A stretch of 64,000 nucleotides of DNA from Siderastrea radians (GCA_964017195.1 OZ024891.1:2949394-3013393), one strand, 5' to 3'. Positions 37,288 through 49,257 are shown, numbered from the stretch's first letter. Numbers and translations are program-made. Notes: generated by a model from the letters alone, not told the origin.

Positions 37288-38408
37288 ATGGCGCCCTTTT
37301 TCATCTTCGCTCTATTGGTGAGTGCTACATTTTAGATACAAATATCCACCTAACACAAAGCAAACCAAAGCCAGCAAATTTTACTGAAGTCCCTTAAAAT
37401 TTTGGTAGCAAATCAGTAGTGAAAACTATTATTTATTTTGTTTACTCATTTTGTTTAATGTAGGCAAATAAGCTACATTAAAACTTTCCGGTTGTTGTAT
37501 CTTTTATGATAGCCAGGAATCAGTTCTGTTTACGGTCAATTTACCCTGTTACGGTCTAGTGAATTCGTCAGTATATAAAACTGCTCGACCGCGACCAAGC
37601 AAGTATCTTATTATTTAATTGTCACTTTTGATGCTAGTTTACTCTAACCTTCTACAGTCCACAGAGAACTCCAGGCCATAGTTATGTTAATACTTAGTCG
37701 GGTTAATGCAAATCAGTTAAATGCAAATATTGAAAACTCAATTGCGATTTCATGCCACTTATCACTAGACATGTCATTTTTTTTATCTCCTCGCATATTC
37801 AGGTTTCTGTTTTAACAGAAGCGACTTCGCTGACACTTGAGGGTTCTCACAGAATGCGTGAAGACAAATCCCGGTTGATGCAGACAAGAAAAATAACAAA
37901 AGAGGATGATTTAATGGGGAATGCAAGAAACATCCGTGAAGTGAACACTTCAACAGCATCAGCTGCAGTCGAAAAGCAGATGGCTAGGATAAACACCACC
38001 ACAAGGAGGACAAAACGACACGATTTGCAAACTGGTGCAAAGAGAAACACAACCAGCTCATTCCTTGCCAGCCAGTTCGTAATGGAAAGAAGTGTGTCAA
38101 ATGCTACGAAGACAGCACCAAAGAACGAAAATGCGTCCCTCAACACGCTTGACAACAGAAATACTAACTCCTCGAGAGGCAGCTACATACCAACGACGAA
38201 GAGATGGCGAAGAGGAATGAACCCTTGTGTAAGGAAGATCGTTAAAACCTACTACAGTAACCTGAAGACAGTGCTGACCGAGTACAAATGCCGGCAAGCC
38301 ACATTCTACTGTAGTCCCACGGGAATTGGCCTGGGAAGATGTGAGTCTGTCAAGACATATTATCCTAGTATTAATAAGATTCTGACTACTTCTTGTAGAT
38401 GCAGCTGA
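37288..38408 (+). CDS. Gene C: secreted cystine-knot prohormone (2 exons)
   Basis: Exon 1 (37288-37317) encodes MAPFFIFALL and ends at donor gtgagt. Exon 2 (37803-38408) follows acceptor catattcag, phase 0. The 211-residue protein has a signal peptide (about residues 1-19), a basic propeptide unusually rich in N-glycosylation sequons (six N-x-S/T), an internal RTKR, and RWRR at about 144-147. The last 64 residues, GMNPC to SCRCS, hold six cysteines with spacing C-x20-C-x6-C-x9-C-x17-C-x-C, the framework of gene B minus one cysteine pair. It is probably a secreted, furin-processed ligand; the Noggin/Trunk-like fold is inferred through gene B. Exon 1 recurs at 63655 and exon 2 in broken gene A. 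Confidence 0.88.
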
Positions 38409-40509
38409 AAATTTTGAAAAAACAGTTTCCACGTTGAATTAGAATTAAGAAGCGATAAAAATTTTCCAGCCACGCTTTACTGAACCGTTATCTATATCAT
38501 GATTTAAAGTGAATGAAGAAGATCTTCAATGAAGCAGAAGGGGGAGAGTGAGGCATGCTGACCCAAAAACCCAATCCATTCCCGTTCCCATGGGAGCAAG
38601 CCATCAAACGCCTACTTTACTCCCCATCTACAATTGTAAGAAGGTCTTAATGGTGCAGAGGGGAGAGGAACCTTGAGGATAAAAAAAAATTCATTAAAGA
38701 CGGCCGACTGTCAAATTTGTGGCCAATAAGCGATTGACGGTCAATAAAAAATTTCCTTTGGTGACTGGTTTGTTTAACGGTTCAGTATCGGTGTTTTGGA
38801 GGCTTTTGCAGCTTATCCGGCATTCAAATTCTAAATGTAGTCTACAATTCAAGCGCTCAGTAATAAATTTTACAGAGTGTCAAGTTTTTCTAAGTTTTAT
38901 TACCATATTAAGATTGTTAGTAATAATTCCGCATTGTAAGCATGATCTGAAAAACCCTTCAGGGTTGAGCTAATAAACTGTATTCTATTGTATTACATTG
39001 TATTCTTGTTTATATACGGCAGTAGTATTTAGAAAATGCTCCCATGGAAGTAGCCTGCAATCAGGCCGAATTTTAGCATCGATCTCATATTTTCTTACAT
39101 TTTCGTTTTGCCTTTCCTGATTAAATGTTTCACCGAGCGAAACGAAAACAAAGCCTGATCGCAGTAGAGCAAAACAACAAGGCGCACTGATCAGAAACGA
39201 ACAGAAGTGTTTTGAGAAAGGAGTTGAAAAACCAGTTTTATTGATTTATTTGTAGTTAAAAACATTTGAGAATTAATGGCAGGGATATAAACTGCTAACA
39301 GTGACAGTAAAAGTCGCACGATTTTGTTACCTCAAGTGAAATTTCATTGCTTGCGCGCGTTTCTGATCAAGGGACTGACAAATGATGTTTCTACGCCAAT
39401 GAAATTTCACCGTTCGCTATCCACCTGGATTGCTTTTAAAATGATGAATATATGGATATCATATAATAGAACTGCGGGGTGAAGAATTAAATGCAAGGAA
39501 GACCGTCGCAGTTATAGGCGCAACTTTTGCAGTAGCAAAAATAAAGCCTGGAAAAAAAAACCAGGCTTGTACGCTTTTAATTAGTCACGACATCACTTTT
39601 AATCCATAACATTTTCAGAAAAAGTCATTGCATTAGAATCAAATTAAAAAATACAGCGTGGAAAGGCTTTTGTGTGATGTTTATTTACTCACTGATATCC
39701 ACTACAAGAGTCACTGGTTCACTGTGATTACTCATTTGTTGTCGTTGATGTTTTGTACTACTGAACTCGTGAACAGTAAACAGAAATCATGACATGTGCA
39801 CTAGCCTGTGCGTAGATGTCTGTTTTTTTTCCTCTGTCAGTATTCAGGAAGGAAAGAGGAGGTTTTTTTTAATTACCGCAAAATTTTACCTGCACTACAC
39901 AACTGAACGCACTCAAAAGGTTGAGGCGTGGGCGTTATTGTCACCCTCGCCCACGTTACAGTTTATTGAACACAATCGGTTACCAGCACTGAAAAAACTG
40001 CAGCAAAAGGATAAAATGGGAGAATGCTTAATGTACCAAAGCCGGACACGAAAACTCTAAAAAATGTTACAAGTTTCTCAACCGTGCCGTCAATGTTTCA
40101 ATTGTGCCAACAGTGAGCCATTGCTCACATCCAGATTTTTGTTTCCGTTTCGGCAAAATGCTAATTTATTGGTTTGTCGTCGTGGCTGTACGATACTGTT
40201 CGTTATTTTCAACTGCTAATTTTTTTATTACCTCAAATAACATCTGCCAAGAGTAACGACATCCTAACAACACAACGATTAAAATCTGATGGTTGTTCAA
40301 AGAAATTCTAAAAGTGGCGACTATCGGAAAAGTAAACATCACAACATTGATTTGTCCTTCTCTTCCTCTAGAATTTGTGTTTGTTGTGGCTGAATACTCA
40401 AGCTACACAATTTTGTCGATCATTTTGTAGTTTGTTGAAATAGTAGCTGGGAATTAAATTGTTCTGTGAATTTCAGTCAGTACTCCCATCCTTCACTCAA
40501 ATACAATGA
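38409..40509. other. Downstream of gene C; no further gene
   Basis: 38409-38560 matches 2204-2330 behind gene A (shared ACAGTTTCCACGTTGAATTA). Around 38700-39010 a retroelement-like 3' end finishes in CTAATAAACTGTATTCTATT and TGTATTC repeats. A small inverted pair TGAAATTTCATTG/CAATGAAATTTCA lies at 39340-39408. No coding region is supported. Confidence 0.5.
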
Positions 40510-40970
40510 ATTTTTTCTTTTTTTTTACCACACCACAGACAACAATACAAAGATAATAATTAAAGAACAAGGAATGAAGAAAAGTGGCGAGGAGGCTTAA
40601 AGGAAACTATGAAGCTTATGTTAATTAGGCCTCCTCAATTTAATGATTACAGTTTAAATTGAAATTACAGCGACGGATGCTAACATTTTTTTACCAAAAT
40701 ACAGTTCATTACAAAATTAAAAGGAAAAAGTACTGGATATTTCACAAGAACAATTTGAGGCAAAAGTAGACACATATCTAAGAATTACTAATAGTCATTA
40801 CAAATAAATGCCTTGAGTGATTTCTTAAAGGAAGCTGGAGAGGTCGAATTGACTATATCCGCCTTAAGAGAGTTGTAAAACTTAGGTCCTTGGTAAACAA
40901 CAGAAAATTTTTTGATGTTAGTGCGACAGTTTTCCAGAGATTCACTTGGAAAACGTAAAGACCCCAATAA
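40510..40970 (-). mobile_element. LINE 3' end: reverse-transcriptase C-terminus plus 3' UTR
   Basis: Minus-strand coding tail: RFPSESLENCRTN, IKKFSVVYQGPKFYNSLKAD, STSPASFKKSLKAF and a TAG at complement 40788-40790. The pattern R..N......PK.(Y/W)NSL........FKK.LK.. is the familiar LINE ORF2 C-terminus. The following 3' UTR contains the GAGGAGGCCTAATTAACATA hairpin and matches the copy at 18380-18690. It is 5' truncated. Confidence 0.8.
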
Positions 40971-41224
40971 GCCCCCTCGCTGAGGTTAATCCCCCATCTA
41001 ATAAAGCCCCCTCCACTGACTTCCATTTGTAAGAACTAAAAGTTGTATTCCCCCCTCCCCCAGGGGCGTAATAGGGAAAATACGGTGTGATAAAATTCAC
41101 ACGAAATTACTCACACAGTGAGTATGAAGGCAAAGACTTCTTGTTGCCCAGGTACACTTGCATTCTAGGAACGTAAAAAATTATTTATGGCGACTCTTCT
41201 CAAACGAGTACAGCAAAAACTTTC

Positions 41225-41420
41225 GAGTTAGAGTGCGAATTTAGCTTTTATTTAAGTGCGTTTTAATAGAAAAGAATGAGCAGTAAAACAGTAAATTATG
41301 GCAAACGGGTGTTACTAAAACGAGTAATGCAGAAACGGGTAACGAGTAACGCAGTAACGAGAAAACGAGTAACGGGAAAAATTTTCCAAGGGTAAAAAAT
41401 AGAAAACGAGTAACGGGAAA
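41225..41420 (+). repeat. Dispersed repeat copy 2, then CGAGTAACG-rich stretch
   Basis: 41225-41330 matches 11755-11870. It runs into irregular repeats of ACGAGTAACG and GAGTAACGGGAAAA (41310-41420). No coding sense. Confidence 0.55.
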
Positions 41421-41429
41421 AAATGAAAA

Positions 41430-43260
41430 GGGTGAAAATTACACTGAATAATAGTATTTACTTAGGCAGTGTAGAACTGTAATAAAACGAATAATGTGAC
41501 CTGAAAGCCTTTGACGTGTGTTGGTGGAAAATGTTGTATTTAATGTCATTCTCGGGAATGGCTCCATGAAAAAGCTATGAAGAAGTTTTTGTCCGAATTT
41601 AATGAATTAATCGATATATATTTCAAGTCCCCGTTCTCACTGCAGTGTGCAGCGATATGGTGCATTCGCTAGCCTTTGAATAGTAATCAGTGTCTTAGAT
41701 ATACTTGGCAGGCGGGTACCCCGGGGGAGAACTCCCCCCCCGGGGCGGGTACGGATGTTTGAAGACTATTAAATGCCCGGCAGTCCGAAAATTTCGGTGA
41801 GTTTTGACCGAAAAGTTTATTCTAACGTTCTGAAAGTATTCGATATTTGTTTAGAATTGCCAAGCGATTCAGAAAAGTATTTTAGTTTGGTAGTTGACGA
41901 GTTTTCTGAGCTTGTGCATACTAGAAAATTACGATGTTGGCGACACTTAAAATTATTAGTGGCTAGACCCAATAGTCAAAAACACACAGAATTTCTCATT
42001 CAAACGTTCTGAAAAAACTGGAAGATTGTTTACAATTACTAAGCGATTAAAAGACCAATTTGGTTTTGTAGTTGGCGAACTTTCAGAGCTTTAGCAAGCT
42101 ATACAATAGCTGTAGCTTTCTTGATCCCTGTCTGACCCGAGCCGTCACGCCACCATACTCACGGACGCCGTAGAGTTGTAAATGTGGCCCAAAAAAACCA
42201 CGATAGTTTCGAATCACTTACCACCCGGCTATACAAAGTTTAATAGGAAGCCCTTAATAATAGGGTTGCCTCAGTAATTACTGTACAATTCTCCGAAATC
42301 AGAGTACCAGGTATTTAGCTGACCTTAATAACCGTGTCTACATGTCCGGCAGTTCCCTCAGAGGTTTCCAATACATTTTTCAAATTATTGAACTAATTTT
42401 TCAGTGATGTTGATACAAAAACGAATAATCAGTGTTTCTGTTGACGAATCTATTTTTTTTTATGGCATAAAAGCGATTGCAGGAATAAAGCGAAAATCAA
42501 ACTTGGCGGCTCTAACTAAAAGTTAATGATAAAAAAACTTGTATCACGAAACAAAACGAGCACTAAAATGCATTTTAAGATCTAGTTGTCTTTGCTGATA
42601 AGCTTTGGTATTCGCATCTTAGGGAGGGCTGATGAGTACACGTCATTAGGTGATAACCCTGATATCGTGTAATATTGGTAGGAATTTCATGTATTTTTCG
42701 TGAGCTGTCGATGTAAGTGGCATTATAAAATCTACATTAAGATTTCGAGGGTACACTTGGCTCAAGATTTAGCTTGCACTTGTAGACAATAATAGCTGAT
42801 ATAACGTAAATTAGCCTTCCTGAGCAGATACAGAAGCTGACTTTTAGAACCTTATCCTTAGAACTTCAGAGCAAATCAAGCGATTATTGGTTGTGTGCGG
42901 TATATTTAACAAAAAATTGTTTTAGTACATACCAAACCAGTAGATAGCCAGTACCAAAAAGTTTCTTTTTTTCTGAGAAATGAGGGAAAACTCGCGCACG
43001 AAATCCAGAAAAATGCAGAAAGGTGAATATCAGATACTATCCCGAGTTTGAGTAGCCAATCAGAGCGCGCGAAAAACACTATATATGGAAGGAAGAGGCT
43101 ACACTATTTGTGGAGATATGGTAGCGAAAAAAAAAATGAGTAAATTAGGAGGATCAAAACGGTGTTCTCTGATTCCTTGGAGGACAAAGGGTGGCGATTT
43201 TTCTTTTTCACTATTTTTGCAGCTTTGCGTGTTGTAGTGATCCAGGGAAAGGTCACAAAC
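41430..43260. other. Intergenic, no gene recognised
   Basis: Contains a C/G-rich palindrome at about 41714-41751 (GGTACCCCGGGGGAG and its inverse). Otherwise AT-rich with short uninformative ORFs. Confidence 0.4.
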
Positions 43261-43264
43261 TCTC

Positions 43265-44385
43265 ATGGGTTGCCGGCAACCTCGCCCCCAGGGTCTTCTC
43301 GCTTTTCAAAATGGCGGCGGCTCGGGAGAAGACCCTGGAACACAGCAGATCACGTGTCTCCAACGAGGATAGAGATGTATTCAAAATGGCGGCTACGGCG
43401 AAAAGGGTGAGAAGAACTGGGTACGAGATGCTAAGGTGAAGATAAACAAAATGGCGGAAAAAGCTGAAGTTCAGTTCAAGAAAAAATAGGAAAAACAGAC
43501 ACGTTTTGCATGTAAGAGTCTGAGGAATACGCAAAGTGTTAGAGGTCTTGTTTCTGCTGTTCATTGTTTCGTTTTTGTTATTTTAAAGTTAGGAGTAATG
43601 GGTTTGAGCGTACTCTACTGCGGAACTCCGTACCGCTATTTGATTCAATGTTGCTAAAGTGAACATATTATATTTTTGTTTCATGAGGCTTTAGGCAATA
43701 AATTGTCTTATCGTTACATTGCTGCAAATCTGTTCTTCTTAAATATTGTTATAAATCCGTCCTTCTTAACATTATTAATGCTTCAGCTTAAGACTTTTCG
43801 AATATATCAGGCTCAGATTAAGCTTGAAATATAAATATTATGGAGTGAGCTTAGGCCTTTAATAGAAAATGACTCATTTATTTATTTATTTACTTATTTA
43901 TTTAAGCTTATTTACAGTGCAACCTCGATTTAACGAAGTGCAAGAGAATGGGAAAAGAGCACTGTTTTATGGACTGGTTAAACTAAGTTTTGATCTGGCA
44001 TATTCCAGGTGCTGCTTTGGAGGCAGTGATAATCATTTTGGCTTTCTTGAATTTATTTGTGCCCATTCCTTGTGCTACAGTTTTGCTTGTACAGTTGCAG
44101 ATCTCCAGGCTTTGTCACTTTCAATATTGTTTTCTACACTTTAGTTTCAATAAGTCTCATTAAATACTAGAACTGAGGAGATTGTGAGACTGTAAATAAT
44201 GGAGAAATAAAGCATTTTAACAGTGGATAGATAAAGTCCTCTTTGCAGGTTAGACCAGTTCTAGGGATAATATTCCCAGGTTTGAAAAATTTTCTGCTTA
44301 ACAACGTCAATCAATTGAGTTATCTGGGTGTAGTTTGAAAGTGTTTGAAAAATTTAAATCAATGGGAAAGAGAGGATTTCAGGAA
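43265..44385 (+). repeat. Left arm of a giant imperfect palindrome
   Basis: Repeated in inverse at 45437-47145. Landmarks from outside inward: CAGGGTCTTCTCGCTTTTCA with three AAAATGGCGG motifs, ACGTTTTGCATGTAAGAGTC, GGGTTTGAGCGTACTC, a stretch around AGGCAATAAATTGTCTT, and GAAAGTGTTTGAAAAATTTAAATC. The CAAAATGGCGGC motifs (43305-43460) match the YY1 consensus core. No protein is recognised. Confidence 0.85.
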
Positions 44386-45009
44386 AAAAAGGAGAGAAAA
44401 CGATTTCATGAAGTTTTGAAATTGGAATTTGTAGTTAGGCCTTTTTGAGCCCCAGTAGTGACAAACAAACATCTAATTTCTCCTTACAATATCACTACTT
44501 GTTCAAACATACAGGCCCTGAGAATAAAGGAAATGATCACCAAAAATAAAATGACTGGATGGTTATGTGAATTCTCTCAAGTAGTACCATAAGACATTTA
44601 CGGAGAATAGTGAGGAGAACATGTTTGTTGATAACGGGGCTTAAAGTTAAGAATAAGGAAAGGAATATCATAATTGACTGCTATCAGCCTGGGGTGCTCT
44701 TATGTGGATGTCAGTTTTTGATGGTCTCTTAAAATGATTTCCCATCTCATGTCTCTACTTTAAAACTATTCTCATGTCAATCTAAGCCAAATAAAAAGGG
44801 TTTGCAGATCCAATTAGAACACCACAAAAATCCACTAAAAGTTACAACAGAGGTTCAACGAGATAACGAGTCATCCTAAAAAGTGTAATTTGTAATTTAA
44901 GGTTATGTGCTGATCAATTCGAATCTTCAACTTCCCTCCGGGCATACCTCAGACATTTGGCTACATGTATTTTCCTTGCCCGAGGAGTAGGGAATTTGAT
45001 GCAAAGGTC

Positions 45010-45437
45010 CTGTGTGTATCACTCGGTCAGTTGTACGATAATTCTATCAGTTGTGTATTACCCCATCAGTTGTGCGTTACTTGGTCACTTGTGTAACCTT
45101 TCTGTCAGTTGCATGTTGCAAGTTGCAGTAAGTTGGGCATCACTTGGTCAGTTGTGCATTTTTCTGCCAGTTCTGTGTCATTCAGTGGGTTGCATGATAA
45201 TGCTGTCAGTTATGTATTACTCAGTCAGTTGTGTACTTCCCCATCAGTTGTGCATTACTCGGTCAGTTGTGTACTTCTCTGTTAGTTGTGCATTACTCGA
45301 TCAGTTGTGTATTACCCAGTCAGTTGTCTCAGACTCGGTCAGTTCTGTTACACTCAGTCAGTTGGATGATAATTCCGTCAGTTGTTTATTACTCCGTCAG
45401 TTGTGTACATTTCCATCACTTGTGTATTACTCCCTCA
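45010..45437. repeat. 20-bp minisatellite (TCAGTTGTGTATTACTCGG)
   Basis: About 20 diverged units of the form TCAGTTGTGTATTACTCGG, with alternating GTGTACTTCCCCA and GTGCATTACTCGG variants. It lies between the two palindrome arms. ORFs crossing it (VSCVLLGQLC-like) arise from the repeat. Confidence 0.85.
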
Positions 45438-47145
45438 GATGAGTTCAATCCTCTCTTTCCCATTTCTATTTTTGAAACACTTTCAAACTTCACCCAGCTG
45501 CAGGTTACTCAATTGATTGTTTTGTTGAGCAGAAAATTTTTCAAACCTGGGAATATTATCCCCAGAACTGTTAAAATTCTTTATTTTTCCATTGTTTGCA
45601 GTCTCACAATCTCCTCAGTTCTAGTGTTTAATGTGACTCACTGAAGCTAAAGTGTAGAAAACAATATTGAAAGTGACAAAGCCCTGGAGATCTACAACTG
45701 TACAAGCAAAACTGTAGCGCAAAGAATGGGCACAAATAAATTCAACAAAGTCAAAATGATTATCACTACCTCCAAAGCAGCACCTGGAACATGCCAGATC
45801 AAAATTAATGAGTCATTTCCATAAATGAGTCATTTCCACTGAACTCACAGAGATGTAAGCCATGTAGAATAAATATTTTGTAGCACTAGTTTTATTTAAG
45901 GCCTAAGCTCACTCCATAAGATTTATATTTCAAGCTTAATCTGAGCCTGATATATTTTAAAAGTCTAAAGCTGAAGGATATAATTTTAAGAAGGACGGAT
46001 TTGTAACAATATTTAAGAAGGAAGGATTTGTAACAATGTAACGAGAAGACAATTTATTGCCTAAAGCCTCATGAATAAAAAATATAATATGTTCATTTGA
46101 GCAACATTGAATCAACTAGCGGTTACGGAGTTCGGCAGTCGAGTACGCTCAAACCCATTATTCTTAACTTTAAAATCTAAACCACATATCATGACCGTAG
46201 ACAGAGTTTGGGACAAAGGCAGCCTTTATTACAAGATTATAAATTAACTAATTTTCACAATATATAACTATTATTTTAATATATAAGCTAACAATTCAAA
46301 TAACACTAAACACAATTCTAACAGAGTGGCTGCAAGTAATACAGATATTGAAAGAAAGACATAAAAACTAAGGCAGATGAAACGCCAGGGAGGGAGGGAG
46401 GGAGGGAGGGAGAAAAAGAGAAACTGCCAATATTTGTACTAGCCAGGTGTAGCGTGTACTAGCAAGCTAAGCGATTGAACAATAAAACTCAATCTCCAGG
46501 CGATCCCTACTTGTACCAAGCATGTATGTACCTTTACTTACATTAGGTAAAAACCAACTAGTAGTTTTACGGTAATCAAGTGATGAAAAATTACTACTAC
46601 TAAAATAAACTGCACGAGTTGCTTGGATCCAAGTATGATGCAAGACTGCCGTGACCCAAAACTGATGTTTGTTATTTAGAAACACATCACCCAATAAACT
46701 ATCGGCTGATGCTCCCCAACAAAAAAGAAACAATGAACAGCAAAAACAAGACCTCTAACACTTTGCCGTATTCCTCAGACTCTTACATGCAAAACGTGTC
46801 TGTTTTTCCTATTTTTTCTTGAACTGAATGAATGAATGAATGAAAACCTTTATTTAACCACGATCTGTTTTAAAGCAAATACATGCTTGAGGGGTCGTGT
46901 GTACGTGTGACTAACTACCTACCTAAGAAAAATTAATATCAGCTTTTTCCGCCATTTTGTTTATCTTCACCTTAGCATCTCGTACCCAGTTCTTCTCACC
47001 CTTTTCGCCGTAGCCGCCATTTTGAATACATCTCCATCCTCGTTGGAGACACGTGATCTGCTGTGTGTCAGGGTCTTCTCCCGAGCCGCCGCCATTTTGA
47101 AAAGCGAGAAGACCCTGGGGAAGAGGTTGGTGTTGCCGGGTGGGA
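45437..47145 (-). repeat. Right arm of the giant palindrome, with insertions
   Basis: Inverse of 43265-44385, lengthened by two insertions absent from the left arm: about 46180-46720 (contains (GGGA)n at 46388-46412) and about 46826-46940. The outer end again has AAAATGGCGG motifs in inverse (CCGCCATTTTG at about 46950, 47016 and 47086). Arm identity is high in blocks. Confidence 0.85.
46826..46940 (-). mobile_element. CR1/L2-like LINE 3' terminus with (ATTC)n tail
   Basis: In minus orientation the insertion ends GGTTAAATAAAGGTTTTCATTCATTCATTCA-like (AATAAA signal, then ATTC repeats), typical for 3' tails of some non-LTR elements. Only about 115 bp are present, interrupting the right palindrome arm. 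Confidence 0.6.
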
Positions 47146-47603
47146 GCATGAGATGAGAGGCCCTGGAAACAAGGATATGAATATTCACCCGCCGCGGTTA
47201 TTTTTATTTCACGAGGTTAGCACATTTAACTTTACTTGTAAAATTCATTAATTATTCACGGGGGTACAAACCAATCCCAGCACAGTATTCAGATCACATG
47301 TACACAACTGTAAATCCCAATACAAATCAACTGTCTGAAAGCACGGGGAGGGATTGAATAGGTAGCAGGGAAAGGCTGGGGTTGATGAATTATTAAATAG
47401 TAGAATTAACTTTTGATACAAACTCCTGCTCAGCTAATTAGTATTCATTAACGTTTGATACAGATCTCTACTGATTAAAATGAAAAACACAATGGACATA
47501 TTTTCGTCATAGAATTTAATTTCATTTACCCGTCAACTTTACTCTCTGACAATGTCTAACACTAAATGGGTATTTTCTGAACAATCTCGTAAATATCAAG
47601 CAA

Positions 47604-48567
47604 TCAGTACATTAAGTGATTTTTCTTAACTACAAAATTAATTGTACAGTTATTGAACACAGAATTTGTACAGATGATGTTTTGTTCAATATAGCGTGGT
47701 TTATTTTTCAAATCTTTTAAGCCGCCTTTGTACGTTTTGCCTCTAAACTCATCAAAAGCTATCTTGTTTCCCGCAACAACAATATTACTCTTAGCTTGAA
47801 AGCGAATCAACCTATGTTCACCGGCCTGTAGACCGAACAACTTGCCATTATAAAAATACCCAGTATTCAATAACGACTCAGCTGTATTTGCTCCCAGTAG
47901 GGCCATGTCCCACAGGATTGTTTCCTCTCTCTCTGTTATCTCCTTTTTCCGACATCTTTGATGCTTGCGCAACTCCGCACTTGGTGGCGTCCTTCATTTC
48001 GCCATCTAGTGTTTTACGAAACACCATGAACCTTTACAATACAAACAATATACTGGTTAAAACGGAACATACAAATAAACTCAAAATGCGATGATATATT
48101 GCTTCAGAGAATGTCGTTTTACCTCCTATCGCTTTTGTCCAGTATGTTAAATGCCATTTCCCCCTGTACATTTGCCAAATGGCGATTAATGCGGCAAACA
48201 AGAAGGTACAGCGTCTTAGGAGGGTAGTGTTCCCCGGTTAGCTTCGCAATTCACAGATGAATTTGCAGAGCGGGAAGTTTAATCTGTTTGCGGACATGTG
48301 CTCGAGTGGGACTGACAGGTCATCGACATTGGTTGACTCAAGTCCATTGCCTCCAGCTGTTTCCAACTGCGCTTTTTTGTTCATTCTCGTATTCTGCCAG
48401 GCAGTAAAAACGTAGGAAATTTCTTCCTCTTCAGTTTTCGGAGGACGAAAACAAGCTGTTGCCATACTCACGGCTTGGCAGTGACTAAAAATTATTAATA
48501 GTTCTATTATTGTCCCATGCACTCTCTCCTGTGGGACGTACAGCATTCTTTTGGCATTCATGTCCAA
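47604..48567 (-). pseudogene. Decayed Crypton/ZMYM-like (DUF3504) tyrosine-recombinase-derived gene
   Basis: Two minus-strand pieces. 48567-48238 contains FRPPKTEEEEISYVFTAWQN, TRMNKKAQLE and NRLNFPLCKFICELR, resembling the N-terminal part of the KCTD1/ZMYM/QRICH1-type domain. 47972-47604 contains ALLGANTAESLLNTGYFYNG, KLFGLQAGEHR and TYKGGLKDLKNKPRYIEQNI, resembling its central part. About 260 bp between them show no frame. This domain is considered descended from Crypton tyrosine recombinases. Piece boundaries and the absence of splice signals support a dead copy. The name rests on motif recall, not a search. Confidence 0.6.
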
Positions 48568-48643
48568 TTACCGAATCGCATAACAATACTTGCATTCAAT
48601 TTATTGTTTTCCATTTGACAAGTAGGATAAAATATTCGCATCC

Positions 48644-48707
48644 GATCTGTATGGGCGTTTACAATGGCTCGCCTATCGGCTCGCCACTGTAAATGCCCAT
48701 ACAGATC
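48644..48707. repeat. Short hairpin (about 27-bp arms)
   Basis: GATCTGTATGGGCGTTTACA on the left and the inverse TGTAAATGCCCATACAGATC on the right, with GGCTCGCC repeated at the centre. Two mismatches in the arms. Confidence 0.8.
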
Positions 48708-49208
48708 TCCCGCTCATATTTAAACTACTACAAACAATTGTAACCTTACTTTTGTTTTGCCCAGTAAACCCTTACAGGGTACAAGGGAGGAGTTGGTGTG
48801 TTACTGGACTCCTTCACCCCACCCCTGGAAAATGACTTGAAACTATGGAGTAAAACCCGTATTAATCACCAGTATTAATTGTTTATTCGCTATTCGAACG
48901 ATTTCCTTTATGGACTTGCTTGCAATACGCTTGATGGGAGACATTTGTTGCCCACATTTTCTACTACCATAAATGTTCATATTGTCAGCCATCTGCTCTG
49001 AGTGGCACGGTGCTTTTATTGAGTTGTAAACAACTTGTCTCATACTCCACTGGCTTTGTTTTCTTTTTCGACTCGCAGCAGTTCTTACAAATATCAAAGG
49101 CAAAGTTTTACTCTACCGATAGATAGTGTAGAACAATTTGTAACAAGTGGAGTAGCGCTACTGGAGGGGTTTGAATAAAAGGCTCAACTCCTTATCTCCT
49201 CTGGTCAA

Positions 49209-49209
<1 letters not shown>

Positions 49210-49256
<47 letters not shown>
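49210..49256. repeat. (CT)n microsatellite
   Basis: About 20 uninterrupted TC units. Confidence 0.95.

Positions 49257-49257
<1 letters not shown>

Larger units (their letters stand above)
33955..38700 (+). repeat. Segmental duplication copy carrying gene C
   Basis: From TACAGGCTGC at about 33955 onwards the sequence aligns with 61517-64000, interrupted by indels. Its 3' part (from 37659) also aligns with 1-2340 around gene A. Differences include an insertion at 34052-34386, a 595-bp MITE at 35138-35732 and a C/G-rich palindrome at 35872-35905, all missing from the second copy. Origin by unequal duplication is inference. Confidence 0.85.

Noticed and set aside
44957..45644. Overlapping 161- and 137-codon ORFs
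   Set aside because: Mostly translation of the 20-bp minisatellite; both frames are open for that reason.
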